Assembly (NCBI GenBank): GCA_040400875.1 | Contig: JBBAPK010000062.1 | Coordinates: 1 to 8,769 of the forward strand | Direction: 5' to 3' | From: PBB1 sp040400875 | GTDB taxonomy: Bacteria > Pseudomonadota > Gammaproteobacteria > Burkholderiales > Burkholderiaceae_C | Length of the DNA stretch: 8,769 nt | In this document: positions 1 through 8,769 of the stretch, in pieces | Numbering within the stretch: position 1 is the first letter of the stretch | How the letters are laid out: each line of letters starts with the position of its first letter | Made by a program: the position numbers and the translations under genes | The notes under the pieces: model-generated | Seen by the model: the letters and a program-made list of their open reading frames with translations, nothing else | Told to the model about the DNA's origin: nothing | Database searches by the model: none

Positions 1-897
1 TTCGTCGCGGTGAAGCGCAAGCTGCAGCCGGGCGACAAGATGGCCGGCCGTCACGGCAACAAGGGTGTGGTGTCGAAGATTGCTCCGATCGAAGACATGC
101 CCTACATGGCCGATGGCACCCCGTGTGACATCGTGCTCAACCCGCTTGGCGTGCCTTCGCGCATGAACGTCGGGCAGGTGCTCGAAGTTCACCTGGGCTG
201 GGCTGGCAAGGGCATTGGCCAGCGCATTGGCAACATGCTGCAAGAACACGCCAAGGTGGCTGAACTGCGCAAGTTCCTCGATGAGCTGTACAACAAATCC
301 GGCGGCAAGACGGAGCGTCTCGACCATCTCAGCGATGCAGAGATCCTTGAGATGTCTGCCAACTTGAGCAAGGGCGTGCCGTTTGCTACTCCGGTGTTCG
401 ACGGGGCCGCGGAAGAAGAAATCCGCGCCATGTTGAAGCTGGCCTATCCGGATGACATCGCCAAGGCCAAGGGGTTGACGGCGACTCGCACTCAGGCCAC
501 GCTGCATGACGGTCGCACCGGGGATGCTTTCGAGCGCACGGTGACGATCGGCTACATGCACGTGCTCAAGTTGCATCACCTGGTCGACGACAAGATGCAC
601 GCTCGTTCAACCGGGCCTTACAGCCTGGTGACGCAGCAACCACTGGGCGGCAAGGCCCAGTTCGGTGGCCAGCGTTTCGGCGAGATGGAGGTCTGGGCGC
701 TGGAAGCCTACGGCGCGTCGTACGTTTTGCAGGAAATGCTGACCGTGAAGTCAGACGACGTGAACGGCCGCACCAAGGTCTACGAAAGCATCGTCAAGGG
801 CGAGCACGCCATCGAAGCCGGCATGCCGGAGTCCTTCAATGTTCTGGTCAAGGAGATTCGGTCTCTGGGGATCGACATTGAACTGGAACGCAATTAA
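1..897 (+). CDS. rpoB: RNA polymerase beta subunit, C-terminal part (5' end outside window)
   Basis: This is the last 298 codons of the beta subunit of DNA-dependent RNA polymerase, about the final fifth of a protein of roughly 1340-1370 residues. The frame is open from base 1, so the gene starts upstream. The opening stretch VKRKLQPGDKMAGRHGNKGV is the active-site region; the lysines encoded at 37-39 and 61-63 correspond to E. coli K1065 and K1073, which contact the initiating nucleotide and RNA. The segment DDKMHARSTGPYSLVTQQPL followed by GGQRFGEMEVWALEAYGA and LTVKSDDVNGRTK is the conserved clamp-anchoring C-terminus that docks on beta prime. A Burkholderiales-type stretch replaces the E. 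coli sequence near residues 90-165 of this fragment. The stop is TAA at 895-897, 11 bases before rpoC, so the two genes are almost certainly cotranscribed and translationally close. No rifampicin-site residues fall in this part. Identification is certain. Confidence 0.98.
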   Translation, partial: FVAVKRKLQPGDKMAGRHGNKGVVSKIAPIEDMPYMADGTPCDIVLNPLGVPSRMNVGQVLEVHLGWAGKGIGQRIGNMLQEHAKVAELRKFLDELYNKSGGKTERLDHLSDAEILEMSANLSKGVPFATPVFDGAAEEEIRAMLKLAYPDDIAKAKGLTATRTQATLHDGRTGDAFERTVTIGYMHVLKLHHLVDDKMHARSTGPYSLVTQQPLGGKAQFGGQRFGEMEVWALEAYGASYVLQEMLTVKSDDVNGRTKVYESIVKGEHAIEAGMPESFNVLVKEIRSLGIDIELERN

Positions 898-901
898 GGA
901 G
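897..901 (+). promoter_or_regulatory. Ribosome binding site of rpoC
   Basis: AGGAG at 897-901 overlaps the last base of the rpoB stop codon and lies 7 bases before the ATG at 909. It supports that ATG over the out-of-frame ATG at 905-907, which would read into an unrelated frame. The overlap with the rpoB stop suggests that ribosomes ending rpoB help loading on rpoC. Confidence 0.85.
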
Positions 902-908
902 CACATGC

Positions 909-5126
<4,218 letters not shown>

Positions 5127-5145
5127 TCTAGAGCGTAGTCAGTTG

Positions 5146-5176
5146 AGAAAGGGCGGCCGCGGCCGCCCTTTCTTTT
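5146..5176 (+). terminator. Rho-independent terminator after rpoC
   Basis: Bases 5146-5173 are a perfect 28-base palindrome. It folds into a 12-bp stem (5146-5157 with 5162-5173) with loop CGCG, and its core is almost all G-C. The 3' arm ends in TTTCT and runs on into TTT to 5176, giving the U-rich tract of an intrinsic terminator. It starts 19 bases after the rpoC stop, so it probably ends the rplKAJL-rpoBC transcription unit. The reverse strand has only a broken T tract (CTTTCTC), so termination from that side would be weaker. A weaker hairpin (CCTGC 5191-5195 with GCAGG 5204-5208) follows. Confidence 0.9.
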
Positions 5177-5228
5177 GACCTCCTGTGTGCCCTGCCGTCT
5201 GTCGCAGGCGGGCCGTTCGAATCGATGC

Positions 5229-5257
5229 TTGCGGTATGCGCCGCAGGCGAATACACT
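5229..5257 (+). promoter_or_regulatory. Possible sigma-70 promoter for rpsL
   Basis: TTGCGG at 5229-5234 (3 of 6 to TTGACA) is followed after exactly 17 bases by TACACT at 5252-5257 (4 of 6 to TATAAT). This is the best-spaced pair I find between the rpoC terminator and rpsL. Transcription would start near 5264, giving a 5' leader of about 145 bases. The match is modest and was found by eye, so this is a candidate only. Confidence 0.35.
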
Positions 5258-5288
5258 CGAAGGCTTTTCGGCGCACGACTCGCACCCA

Positions 5289-5354
5289 CCCGTTGGGTCT
5301 CGCTGCGTGGCCCGCGACTCGCTCGTGGGCTAACGGGCCCATCAGTCGGTGGGC
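5289..5354 (+). promoter_or_regulatory. GC-rich stem-loop cluster in the rpsL leader
   Basis: Several stems can form. CCCGTT (5289-5294) pairs with AACGGG (5332-5337) and encloses a hairpin of GCCCGCGA (5310-5317) with TCGTGGGC (5323-5330), 8 bp with one G-U pair. Downstream, GCCCATC (5337-5343) pairs with GGTGGGC (5348-5354) around loop AGTC. An alternative, CCCACC (5285-5290) with GGTGGG (5348-5353), excludes the last stem. This may control rpsL expression, but GC-rich DNA yields such stems by chance and no protein ligand can be named. Confidence 0.4.
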
Positions 5355-5367
5355 TTGCGCCTCGCCC

Positions 5368-5382
5368 TTTGCCGAGGGCAAA
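5368..5382 (+). promoter_or_regulatory. Small hairpin just upstream of the rpsL start
   Basis: TTTGCC (5368-5373) pairs perfectly with GGCAAA (5377-5382) around the triloop GAG. It ends 12 bases before the weak GGGAA at 5394 and 26 bases before the rpsL ATG, so it could affect ribosome loading. Overlapping alternatives exist (GCCCT 5364-5368 with AGGGC 5375-5379). Confidence 0.35.
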
Positions 5383-5408
5383 TGCTTTCAAATGGGAACC
5401 AGTTAGCC

Positions 5409-5786
5409 ATGCCAACCATCAATCAGCTTGTGCGTCACGGTCGCGAGACCGAAGTCACGAAGTCCAAATCGCCCGCCATGCAGGGCAGCCCCCAGCGGCG
5501 TGGTGTGTGCACCCGCGTGTACACCACGACCCCGAAGAAGCCGAACTCCGCTTTGCGAAAGGTCGCCAAGGTGCGCCTGACCAACGGGTTCGAGATCATT
5601 TCGTACATCGGCGGCGAGGGTCACAACCTGCAGGAGCACAGCGTTGTTCTGGTGCGGGGCGGTCGAGTGAAAGACCTGCCGGGTGTGCGTTACCACATCG
5701 TCCGCGGCTCGCTTGACCTGCAAGGCGTCAAAGACCGCAAGCAGTCACGCTCGAAGTACGGAGCCAAGCGCCCCAAGAAGGCCTGA
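5409..5786 (+). CDS. rpsL: Small ribosomal subunit protein S12, complete
   Basis: S12 is a 125-residue protein of the 30S subunit at the decoding centre, where it helps set translational accuracy. The start is the ATG at 5409 because the protein then begins MPTINQLVR, as in the family. Upstream in-frame codons (GTG 5349, ATG 5382) would add residues that S12 lacks. Conserved segments are RGVCTRVYTTTPKKPNSALR (31-50), TNGFEIISYIGGEGHNLQEH (58-77) and GGRVKDLPGVRYH (84-96). The streptomycin-related lysines K43 and K88 (E. coli mature K42 and K87) are wild type. D89 is the aspartate that is methylthiolated in E. coli. It is the first gene of the str group here, 282 bases after rpoC and 145 bases before rpsG. 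No clear ribosome binding site is visible, which is unusual for so highly expressed a gene. Confidence 0.99.
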   Translation: MPTINQLVRHGRETEVTKSKSPAMQGSPQRRGVCTRVYTTTPKKPNSALRKVAKVRLTNGFEIISYIGGEGHNLQEHSVVLVRGGRVKDLPGVRYHIVRGSLDLQGVKDRKQSRSKYGAKRPKKA

Positions 5787-5799
5787 TCCGTGTTGGGTT

Positions 5800-5828
5800 C
5801 GCCCTCCCGCGATGGGCGCGGGGGGGCG
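5800..5828 (+). promoter_or_regulatory. Very strong hairpin just after rpsL
   Basis: CGCCCTCCCGCG (5800-5811) pairs with CGCGGGGGGGCG (5817-5828) through 12 bp, all G-C or C-G except one U-G pair, around loop ATGGG. A T-G pair at 5799/5829 can extend it. It starts 13 bases after the rpsL stop. No U-tract follows, so it is unlikely to be an intrinsic terminator; mRNA stabilisation, polymerase pausing or regulation of the downstream gene are possible roles. Confidence 0.65.
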
Positions 5829-5861
5829 GCATATCACGATGGGCCGTCGGCTCATCGAGTA

Positions 5862-5911
5862 AGTGGGACATCTGCTAGATGTCCTTGGCGGTGTTTAAGG
5901 CGCCGCCCACT
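5862..5911 (+). promoter_or_regulatory. Structured rpsG leader with competing stems (possible S7 control site)
   Basis: GGACATCT (5866-5873) pairs perfectly with AGATGTCC (5877-5884) around GCT. A competing outer stem is AGTGGG (5862-5867) with CCCACT (5906-5911). Inside it, GGCGG (5887-5891) can pair with CCGCC (5903-5907). The region ends 9 bases before the rpsG ribosome binding site at 5921. In E. coli, S7 binds the rpsL-rpsG intercistronic RNA and represses its own translation; an equivalent site here is inferred from position and structure only. Confidence 0.45.
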
Positions 5912-5920
5912 GAAGCTTGA

Positions 5921-5925
5921 AAGGA
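5921..5925 (+). promoter_or_regulatory. Ribosome binding site of rpsG
   Basis: AAGGA at 5921-5925 lies 6 bases before the ATG at 5932. It decides the start against the in-frame TTG at 5917, which sits upstream of the Shine-Dalgarno and has none of its own. Confidence 0.85.
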
Positions 5926-5931
5926 AGAGAA

Positions 5932-6402
5932 ATGCCACGTCGTCGCGAAGTCCCCAAACGGGAAATCCTGCCTGATCCAAAGTTCGGATCGATTGATCTT
6001 TCAAAGTTCATGAACGTCATCATGGAGTCGGGAAAGAAGGCCATTGCCGAGCGCATCATTTATGGCGCTTTGGAGCAGGTCGAGAAAAAATCTGGCAAAG
6101 ACCCCCTCGAAATTTTTATCACTGCGCTGAATAACATCAAGCCCATGGTTGAGGTGAAGTCCCGCCGGGTCGGTGGCGCCAATTACCAGGTTCCTGTTGA
6201 GGTCAGGCCAGTGCGTCGTGTTGCGCTCGCCATGCGTTGGTTGAAGGAGTCTTCCCGCAAGCGTGGTGAAAAGTCGATGGCGCAACGACTGGCAAATGAA
6301 CTACTGGAGGCGGTCGAGGGCCGAGGCGGCGCGATGAAAAAGCGCGACGAGGTCCACCGCATGGCGGAAGCGAACAAGGCGTTCTCTCACTTCCGTTTCT
6401 GA
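5932..6402 (+). CDS. rpsG: Small ribosomal subunit protein S7, complete
   Basis: S7 is a 156-residue primary 16S rRNA-binding protein that starts assembly of the 30S head and lines the E site. The start at 5932 gives the family N-terminus MPRRREVPKREILPDPKFGS. The helical core follows (about 20-75), then the beta-hairpin region VEVKSRRVGGANYQVPVEVR (73-92), and PVRRVALAMRW and RKRGEKSMAQRLANELLEA (109-127). The C-terminal KKRDEVHRMAEANKAFSHFR (136-155) is near-universal. Length and motifs are complete. It sits between rpsL and fusA as in the classical str operon. By analogy with E. coli it may be the feedback regulator of the downstream genes, but only the structured leader hints at that here. 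The gene looks somewhat richer in A and T than its neighbours by eye, not enough to suggest transfer. Confidence 0.99.
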   Translation: MPRRREVPKREILPDPKFGSIDLSKFMNVIMESGKKAIAERIIYGALEQVEKKSGKDPLEIFITALNNIKPMVEVKSRRVGGANYQVPVEVRPVRRVALAMRWLKESSRKRGEKSMAQRLANELLEAVEGRGGAMKKRDEVHRMAEANKAFSHFRF

Positions 6403-6418
6403 TCCCCTTCACTTGCTG

Positions 6419-6453
6419 GCCGCCCTTCGGGTTTTTACTAACCCACTGGCGGC
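6419..6453 (+). promoter_or_regulatory. Two-tier stem-loop in the rpsG-fusA gap
   Basis: GCCGCC (6419-6424) pairs with GGCGGC (6448-6453). Inside, after a small internal loop, GGGTT (6429-6433) pairs with AACCC (6440-6444) around TTTACT. All 11 pairs are Watson-Crick. The structure fills most of the 84-base gap and ends 22 bases before the fusA GGAG at 6476-6479. The T run lies in the inner arm and loop and not after the stem, so this is not a standard terminator. A role in mRNA processing or in setting the fusA to rpsG ratio is possible but unproven. Confidence 0.5.
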
Positions 6454-6486
6454 TCGCGTATTTGGCTTGTTTATTGGAGTGACACC

Positions 6487-8589
6487 ATGGCCCGCAAGAC
6501 ACCCATCGAGCGCTATCGCAACATTGGAATTTCGGCGCACATCGACGCTGGCAAGACGACCACCACCGAACGCATCCTGTTCTACACCGGGGTGAATCAC
6601 AAGATCGGTGAGGTGCATGACGGTGCAGCAACCATGGATTGGATGGAGCAGGAGCAAGAGCGAGGCATCACCATCACCTCGGCGGCCACCACCTGCTTTT
6701 GGAAGGGCATGGATCGGTCCTTGCCCGAGCACCGCATCAACATCATCGACACGCCGGGTCACGTGGACTTCACCATTGAGGTTGAGCGTTCGATGCGTGT
6801 CCTCGACGGCGCATGTATGGTCTATTGCGCCGTGGGCGGTGTGCAACCGCAATCGGAAACGGTCTGGCGGCAAGCCAACAAGTACAAGGTGCCCCGTCTT
6901 GCCTTCGTGAACAAGATGGACCGCACTGGCGCCAACTTCTTCAAGGTCTACGAGCAGATGAAGACGCGGTTGCGTGCCAACCCTGTTCCTGTCGTGATTC
7001 CTATCGGTGCCGAGGACAAATTCACTGGCGTGGTCGACCTCATCAAGATGAAGGCCATCATTTGGGATGAGGCCTCGCAGGGAATGAAGTTCAACTACGA
7101 ATCCATTCCGGCAGACCTTCAGGCTGATGCTGAAAAGTGGCGCGAGAACTTGGTGGAGGCCGCGGCCGAATCCAGTGAAACGCTGATGAACAAGTACCTC
7201 GAGACGGGTGAATTGACCGAGGAGGAGATCGTGGTTGGGATTCGTGCGCGCACTCTGAGCGCAGAGATTCAACCCATGTTCTGCGGATCAGCTTTTAAGA
7301 ACAAGGGTGTCCAGCGCATGCTTGACGGGGTCATCGACTTCATGCCATCGCCGATTGACATCCCGCCGGTTCCAGGCACCGACGACGACGAGAAAGATGT
7401 GGTCCGTCGTGCGGCCGACGACGAGAAGTTTGCCGCACTTGCTTTCAAGCTGATGACCGATCCGTACGTCGGTCAATTGACCTTTGTCCGTGTCTATTCA
7501 GGGGTGTTGAAGTCGGGTGACTCGGTCTACAACCCCATCCGTGGAAAGAAGGAGCGCATCGGCCGAATCTTGCAGATGCATGCCAATCAACGCGAAGAGA
7601 TCAAGGAAATTTTGGCTGGTGATATTGCCGCTTGCGTTGGGTTGAAGGACGTCACCACGGGCGAAACCTTGTGTGATCCCGAGGCGATCATCACGCTGGA
7701 AAAGATGATCTTCCCTGAGCCGGTGATCTCGCAGGCTGTCGAGCCCAAGACCAAGGCAGACCAAGAGAAAATGGGTATTGCTCTTGGCCGGTTGGCTCAA
7801 GAGGACCCTTCATTCCGCGTTCGTACCGACGAAGAGTCTGGTCAAACCATCATCTCTGGGATGGGCGAGTTGCACCTGGAGATCATCGTCGACCGTATGA
7901 AGCGAGAGTTCGGCGTGGAAGCCAACGTCGGTAAGCCGCAGGTGGCTTACCGCGAAACCATCCGCAAGTTGATCAGCGATGTCGAGGGCAAGTTCGTCCG
8001 CCAATCGGGCGGCAAGGGCCAATATGGACACGTCGTTCTGACGGTCGAGCCCCAGGAGCCGGGCAAGGGATTCGAATTCGTTGACGCCATCAAGGGCGGT
8101 GTGGTGCCGCGCGAATTCATCCCTGCTGTGAAAAAGGGTGTCGAAGAGTCGTTGCCTGCGGGCGTACTTGCGGGCTTCCCGGTGGTTGACGTCAAGGTCA
8201 CTTTGACCTTTGGTTCGTACCACGAGGTGGACTCGAACGAAAACGCCTTCAAGATGGCGGCATCCCTCGGTTTCAAGGATGGCTGCCGCAAGGCCAGTCC
8301 AGTGATCCTCGAGCCGATGATGGCAGTCGAAGTCGAGACCCCGGAGGACTACGCCGGTAACGTGATGGGCGACTTGTCCTCACGGCGTGGCATGGTGCAA
8401 GGCATGGACGACATGCCCGGCGGCGGCAAGGCCATCAAGGCTGAAGTTCCCTTGTCCGAGATGTTCGGCTATTCGACTACGCTTCGTTCGATGTCGCAGG
8501 GACGAGCCACTTACACCATGGAGTTCAAACACTACAGCGAAGCCCCAAAGAACGTGGCCGACGCCATCATCACGGCGCGTGGCAAGTAA
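6487..8589 (+). CDS. fusA: Translation elongation factor G, complete
   Basis: EF-G is the 700-residue cytoplasmic GTPase that drives translocation and, with RRF, ribosome recycling. GTPase motifs in order are the P-loop AHIDAGKTT (17-25), RGITI (59-63, switch I), DTPGH with catalytic H92 (88-92), NKMD (142-145) and GSAF (267-270). Domain II contains FVRVYSGVLKSGD (333-345), and domain III contains SGMGELHLE (457-465). Domain IV, the tRNA-mimicking arm, includes QSGGKGQYGHV (506-516) and H579 in the tip loop GSYH, which matches E. coli H583. Domain V ends with EMFGYSTTLRSMSQGRATYT. E. coli EF-G has 704 residues. Sequence and operon context indicate the canonical EF-G and not a second FusA2-type copy. 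The start follows GGAG (6476-6479) by 7 bases. rpsG lies 84 bases upstream and tuf 126 bases downstream. Confidence 0.99.
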   Translation: MARKTPIERYRNIGISAHIDAGKTTTTERILFYTGVNHKIGEVHDGAATMDWMEQEQERGITITSAATTCFWKGMDRSLPEHRINIIDTPGHVDFTIEVERSMRVLDGACMVYCAVGGVQPQSETVWRQANKYKVPRLAFVNKMDRTGANFFKVYEQMKTRLRANPVPVVIPIGAEDKFTGVVDLIKMKAIIWDEASQGMKFNYESIPADLQADAEKWRENLVEAAAESSETLMNKYLETGELTEEEIVVGIRARTLSAEIQPMFCGSAFKNKGVQRMLDGVIDFMPSPIDIPPVPGTDDDEKDVVRRAADDEKFAALAFKLMTDPYVGQLTFVRVYSGVLKSGDSVYNPIRGKKERIGRILQMHANQREEIKEILAGDIAACVGLKDVTTGETLCDPEAIITLEKMIFPEPVISQAVEPKTKADQEKMGIALGRLAQEDPSFRVRTDEESGQTIISGMGELHLEIIVDRMKREFGVEANVGKPQVAYRETIRKLISDVEGKFVRQSGGKGQYGHVVLTVEPQEPGKGFEFVDAIKGGVVPREFIPAVKKGVEESLPAGVLAGFPVVDVKVTLTFGSYHEVDSNENAFKMAASLGFKDGCRKASPVILEPMMAVEVETPEDYAGNVMGDLSSRRGMVQGMDDMPGGGKAIKAEVPLSEMFGYSTTLRSMSQGRATYTMEFKHYSEAPKNVADAIITARGK

Positions 8590-8627
8590 CCACGCCTGAA
8601 AAATCCAAGCCGGTCTTTTGCGGGCTG

Positions 8628-8690
8628 CCGTCTACTGCCAGTGGTAGGCGGGACAGCATCCCGCAGGAAACCTTAAACCAAACACTGGCA
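8628..8690 (+). promoter_or_regulatory. Possible RNA pseudoknot in the tuf leader
   Basis: CCGTCTAC (8628-8635) pairs with GTAGGCGG (8644-8651), 8 bp with one U-G pair, leaving exactly the 8-base loop TGCCAGTG (8636-8643). That whole loop is perfectly complementary to CACTGGCA (8683-8690), so an H-type pseudoknot could form. If the first stem does not form, the same 8-bp pairing can act as an outer stem around the hairpin at 8648-8664. The stretch 8665-8682 between is A-rich and probably single-stranded. Confidence 0.5.
8648..8664 (+). promoter_or_regulatory. Alternative hairpin in the tuf leader
   Basis: GCGGGA (8648-8653) pairs perfectly with TCCCGC (8659-8664) around loop CAGCA. Bases 8648-8651 are also the 3' arm of the competing stem at 8628-8651, so the two are mutually exclusive. 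A further competitor is GCGGG (8620-8624) with CCCGC (8660-8664). Mutually exclusive stems of this kind are typical of leaders that switch, but function is inferred. Confidence 0.5.
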
Positions 8691-8691
8691 C

Positions 8692-8700
8692 TGCTCTTTA
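8692..8700 (+). promoter_or_regulatory. boxA-like element (NusB-S10 binding) upstream of tuf
   Basis: TGCTCTTTA is an exact match to the first nine bases of the E. coli rRNA boxA (TGCTCTTTAACA); the next three bases, TAC, do not match. It lies directly after the 3' arm of the tuf-leader structure (one base between) and 3 bases before the GGAG of tuf. boxA RNA is bound by NusB with NusE (ribosomal protein S10). Here it could aid antitermination into tuf and the genes after it, or block the tuf ribosome binding site. The match is exact but short. Confidence 0.5.
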
Positions 8701-8703
8701 TAC

Positions 8704-8707
8704 GGAG
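8704..8707 (+). promoter_or_regulatory. Ribosome binding site of tuf
   Basis: GGAG at 8704-8707 lies 8 bases before the ATG at 8716. It is only 3 bases after the boxA-like element, so proteins bound there would probably compete with the 30S subunit. Confidence 0.8.
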
Positions 8708-8715
8708 AAAACGAA

Positions 8716-8769
8716 ATGGCAAAAGGCAAATTTGAGCGTACCAAGCCGCACGTGAACGTGGGGACGATT
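8716..8769 (+). CDS. tuf: Elongation factor Tu, first 18 codons (3' end outside window)
   Basis: The 18 visible residues, MAKGKFERTKPHVNVGTI, are the standard N-terminus of bacterial EF-Tu, the GTPase that brings aminoacyl-tRNA to the ribosome. The reading frame is open to the last base of the window; the GTP-binding P-loop would follow directly outside. Position after fusA is classical for the str operon. Betaproteobacteria usually carry a second, nearly identical tuf upstream of secE-nusG, and rpsJ (S10) commonly follows this copy; neither can be seen here. Confidence 0.95.
   Translation, partial: MAKGKFERTKPHVNVGTI

Larger units (their letters stand above)
5177..5408 (+). other. Non-coding leader region between the rpoC terminator and rpsL
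   Basis: This 232-base stretch has no credible gene; its open frames have no recognisable protein sequence and run over rpsL in other frames. It must hold the rpsL promoter if the upstream terminator is efficient. Its second half (5289-5382) is dense in possible stem-loops, listed separately. The Shine-Dalgarno before rpsL is poor: the best match, GGGAA at 5394-5398, leaves about 10 bases to the ATG. Confidence 0.75.

Noticed and set aside
5127..5166. XbaI-, SacII- and NotI-like sites close together after rpoC, suggesting a cloning polylinker
   Set aside because: The sites fall in a natural terminator at the right distance from the rpoC stop, with flanking genes continuous and in the usual order. 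The spacing does not match a common polylinker.
5175..5203. TTGACC at 5175-5180 as a -35 box
   Set aside because: It matches 5 of 6 consensus bases but overlaps the terminator T tract, and no acceptable -10 box lies 16-18 bases downstream.
5383..5392. A second boxA-like site (TGCTTTCAAA) before rpsL
   Set aside because: It is at a similar distance from the start codon as the tuf element, but the T-rich core is broken, so the match is too poor to claim.
5349..5408. Longer S12 with an upstream in-frame start (GTG 5349 or ATG 5382)
   Set aside because: S12 proteins begin at the residues encoded from 5409 (MPTINQLVR). The extra residues have no family counterpart.
5225..5716. A 163-codon + strand open frame starting in the rpsL leader
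   Set aside because: More than half overlaps rpsL in another frame, it has no recognisable domain and no clear ribosome binding site, and S12 coding is certain.
6421..6436. CCC-TTC-GGG followed by TTTTT as a terminator after rpsG
   Set aside because: The stem is only 3-4 bp, too short to terminate. The T run is better explained as part of the inner stem and loop of the larger structure at 6419-6453.
8697..8704. TTTATA/TATACG as a -10 box of a tuf promoter
   Set aside because: There is no -35 box at proper spacing, and transcription would begin at or after the ribosome binding site.

Overview
This window is the junction of the RNA polymerase genes and the str operon of a betaproteobacterium. 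All genes lie on the + strand, in the order rpoB (3' end), rpoC, rpsL, rpsG, fusA, tuf (5' end). The sequence is GC-rich. The RpoB C-terminus, full-length RpoC with the proteobacterial SI3 insertion, and the S12, S7 and EF-G sequences all look like Burkholderiales. A Comamonadaceae-like source is my best guess, made from recognition and not from a search.

Layout. Bases 1-897 encode the last 298 residues of RpoB. After 11 bases comes rpoC (909-5126), which ends at a very strong intrinsic terminator, a 28-base perfect palindrome with a T-rich tail (5146-5176). A 282-base non-coding leader follows, with a possible promoter and GC-rich stem-loops, ahead of rpsL (5409-5786). Then come a 145-base structured gap, rpsG (5932-6402), an 84-base gap with a two-tier stem-loop, fusA (6487-8589), a 126-base highly structured gap, and the first 18 codons of tuf (8716-8769).

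How the genes work together. RpoB and RpoC are the catalytic subunits of RNA polymerase. S12 and S7 are small-subunit proteins at the decoding centre and the head of the 30S subunit. EF-G moves tRNA and mRNA through the ribosome, and EF-Tu delivers aminoacyl-tRNA. The window is therefore pure transcription and translation machinery, probably two transcription units (...rpoBC, and rpsL-rpsG-fusA-tuf...) separated by the terminator.

No novel gene system is visible. All protein genes are intact, conserved housekeeping genes, apart from the two cut by the window edges. The interesting material is in the gaps between genes. Most notable is the fusA-tuf gap: it carries an exact match to the 9-base core of the boxA element bound by NusB-S10, four bases before the tuf ribosome binding site. 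Directly upstream is an RNA fold that can form a pseudoknot or an alternative hairpin. The rpsL-rpsG gap has two strong hairpins where S7 is known to act in E. coli. These RNA structures come from reading base pairing by eye, with no folding energy or comparative support.
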